Origin: Ectothiorhodospiraceae bacterium
GTDB lineage: Bacteria > Pseudomonadota > Gammaproteobacteria > Thiohalomonadales > Thiohalomonadaceae
Assembly (NCBI GenBank): GCA_007125455.1
Contig: SLDE01000034.1
Location: 1 to 7,139, forward strand
Reading direction: 5' to 3'
DNA: 7,139 bases
In this document: one piece after another, positions 5,797-7,139 of the stretch
How positions within the stretch are numbered: the stretch's first letter is position 1
How the letters are laid out: each line of letters opens with the position of its first letter
Program-made: the position numbers and the translations under genes
The notes under the pieces: generated by a model
Database searches by the model: none
Told to the model about the DNA's origin: nothing
The model's input: only the letters and a program-made list of their open reading frames with translations

Positions 5797-6711
5797 ATGC
5801 CCTGGCTACAGTTCACCTTCTACAGCAACAAGGATCGCGCCGAAGCGCTGGCCGCGCGACTGGAACAAGCCAACGCCCTGGCGGTGAGCATGCTCGACGC
5901 CGCCGACCAACCCCTGTATGAGCCACCACCAGGGGCCACCCCGCTATGGCAGTTGACCAATGTGCTGGGGCTGTTCGCTGCCGAGCAGGACCCCGAACAA
6001 CTGCTGGCAGATTTGCGCGCAGGCTGGGAGGGTGAGTTTCCTGACTATCGCCAGGAGATCCTGGAAGATCAGGACTGGGAGCGCGTATGGATGGACGACT
6101 TCCACCCGATGCAATTCGGCCAACGCCTATGGATCGTCCCCAGTTGGCAGGGCGCACCGCAACAGGACGGAGTCAACATCCTGCTTGATCCGGGGCTGGC
6201 CTTCGGTACCGGCACCCACCCCACAACCCGTCTGTGTCTGGAATGGCTCGACGCCCATCCACCCAAGGGGCAGCGGGTGATCGACTACGGTTGCGGCTCC
6301 GGGATCCTCGCCATCGCCGCCGCCCTGCTCGGTGCCGACCAGCTGATCGCGGTGGACAACGACCCTCAGGCCCTACTGGCCACCCGCGACAACGCCCAAC
6401 GCAACGGTGTAGAAACACGCCTGCTGCCCTACCTACCCAAAGAATGCCCAGACACACCGGCGGCGCTACTAATCGCCAACATCCTCGCCGGCCCGCTGAT
6501 CACGCTAGCCCCCCGCCTGGCGGAACTTGTCGAACAGGGTGGTCAAATCGTGCTGTCAGGGATCCTGCCGGAACAGGCCGACGCGGTCAGTGCCGCCTAC
6601 GCCCCCTGGTTCACCATGCAACCCGCTGTCGAGCATGATGGCTGGATCCGACTGGAAGGGTGCAAGGACTTGGATAACCTGGCAGGATCGGCTACCTTGT
6701 CAAACACATAA
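5797..6711 (+). CDS. prmA: Ribosomal protein L11 methyltransferase
   Basis: PrmA trimethylates several amino groups of ribosomal protein L11 using S-adenosylmethionine; it is usually dispensable. The 304-residue product starts MPWLQFTF like other PrmA proteins. The N-terminal substrate-recognition domain occupies about residues 1-90, followed by the linker WERVWMDDFHPMQFGQRLWI. The Rossmann-type methyltransferase domain carries DPGLAFGTGTHPTT (131-144), the SAM-binding VIDYGCGSGILAIAA (161-175), an acidic VDND (186-189) and the IANILAGPL motif (226-234). E. coli PrmA has 293 residues; the extra length here is largely a tail of about 14 residues after the last conserved strand (WIRLEG). No Shine-Dalgarno sequence precedes the ATG (CCTCGAATCCACCACCT), although homology supports this start. 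It follows accC after 75 bases, across a strong hairpin, and a zinc-ribbon gene begins 22 bases after it. Confidence 0.97.
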   Translation: MPWLQFTFYSNKDRAEALAARLEQANALAVSMLDAADQPLYEPPPGATPLWQLTNVLGLFAAEQDPEQLLADLRAGWEGEFPDYRQEILEDQDWERVWMDDFHPMQFGQRLWIVPSWQGAPQQDGVNILLDPGLAFGTGTHPTTRLCLEWLDAHPPKGQRVIDYGCGSGILAIAAALLGADQLIAVDNDPQALLATRDNAQRNGVETRLLPYLPKECPDTPAALLIANILAGPLITLAPRLAELVEQGGQIVLSGILPEQADAVSAAYAPWFTMQPAVEHDGWIRLEGCKDLDNLAGSATLSNT

Positions 6712-6733
6712 CAAAAACGGCCCCCCCCTGCCC

Positions 6734-7139
6734 ATGCACACCCGATGCCCTGAGTGCCAAACCGTATTTCGGCTGCGCCCCGATCAGCTCAGGGCCGCCA
6801 AGGGACAGGTGCGTTGCAGCCGTTGTTACACCGTCTTCGACGCCCTCGATCACATCCACAGCCCGGCCCGTACCGCCCCCCCAAACGACAGTCATCCTCA
6901 GGACGAGAGTGAGGCTTCGCTGCCGACGCCTACCCAGGGGGAAGGCATGGAGCAGCACGCTGCCGTCACCGCCAGCCCGGCGCAGGTATCTGAGCCCGTA
7001 CCTGACCCGGAACCCGAGCCTGAGCCCAAACCGGAGTCCAAACCGGAGCCTGAACCCGAACCCGAACCCGAACCCGAACCCGAACCCGAACCCGAACCCG
7101 AACCCGAACCCGAGCCCGAGCCCGAGCCCGAGCCCGAAC
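6734..7139 (+). CDS. Zinc-ribbon protein, probable DUF3426 family, 3' end missing
   Basis: The reading frame is open from the ATG at 6734 to the window edge, giving 135 residues with no stop. It begins MHTRCPECQTVFRLRPDQL, with Cys5/Cys8 and Cys28/Cys31 (RCSRCYTVFDAL) forming the short four-cysteine zinc ribbon of the MJ0042 type. In proteobacteria this ribbon often heads proteins with a low-complexity linker, one membrane helix and a C-terminal DUF3426 domain, and such genes commonly follow prmA. That larger architecture is inferred; only the ribbon, an acidic Gln/Ser/Pro-rich stretch and a Glu-Pro repeat from about residue 88 onward are visible. No ribosome-binding site is seen: the start is preceded by eight C at 6721-6728. 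The ATG is chosen because it places the ribbon at the N-terminus as in relatives. The function of the family is not established. Confidence 0.85.
   Translation, partial: MHTRCPECQTVFRLRPDQLRAAKGQVRCSRCYTVFDALDHIHSPARTAPPNDSHPQDESEASLPTPTQGEGMEQHAAVTASPAQVSEPVPDPEPEPEPKPESKPEPEPEPEPEPEPEPEPEPEPEPEPEPEPEPE
7052..7139 (+). repeat. Glu-Pro coding hexanucleotide microsatellite
   Basis: Ten perfect GAACCC units (7052-7111) are followed by four GAGCCC units (7112-7135), then GAAC at the window edge, so the array continues outside. All units keep frame and encode alternating Glu-Pro. Just upstream (7028-7051) is an imperfect 12-base direct repeat, AAACCGGAGTCC/AAACCGGAGCCT, encoding KPES/KPEP. In the protein this begins near residue 107 and would form an extended, acidic, non-globular spacer. 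The array is a likely site of copy-number variation and of assembly error. Confidence 0.97.

Overview
The window is about 7.1 kb of GC-rich bacterial chromosome carrying conserved housekeeping genes. The proteins resemble gammaproteobacterial forms: DsbD, AccB, AccC and PrmA match remembered E. coli sequences over long stretches, and the active-site residues of AccC fall at E. coli numbering. The order cutA-dsbD-aroQ-accB-accC-prmA followed by a zinc-ribbon gene is what I would expect in a deep-branching gammaproteobacterium such as a Chromatiales-type organism. The genus cannot be named from this window.

Layout, left to right. Positions 1-83 hold no gene I can support, but contain a short hairpin (57-71) just beyond the 3' end of fxsA. 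fxsA, a small membrane protein, is on the minus strand. cutA starts divergently within a few tens of bases of it, and dsbD follows 2 bases after cutA. A 246-base gap with a hairpin (3203-3228) separates dsbD from aroQ. Then come aroQ (3-dehydroquinate dehydratase), accB (biotin carrier protein) and accC (biotin carboxylase), closely spaced on the plus strand. A perfect hairpin without a T tract (5729-5753) lies between accC and prmA (ribosomal protein L11 methyltransferase). Just after prmA begins a gene with a four-cysteine zinc ribbon. It runs off the right edge inside a Glu-Pro hexanucleotide repeat and is incomplete.

Functionally, cutA and dsbD are probably co-transcribed and concern metal tolerance and export of reducing power to the periplasm. 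aroQ serves the shikimate pathway, and accB/accC provide the biotin carboxylase half of acetyl-CoA carboxylase for fatty acid synthesis. prmA acts on the translation apparatus.

I found no sign of mobile elements, CRISPR, tRNA or rRNA, and no undescribed multi-gene system. The most distinctive features are a DsbD with two tandem N-terminal alpha domains, each with its own cysteine pair, and the (GAACCC)n/(GAGCCC)n coding microsatellite at the right edge. Less certain are several long C tracts and a possible heat-shock-like promoter overlapping the hairpin at the left edge.
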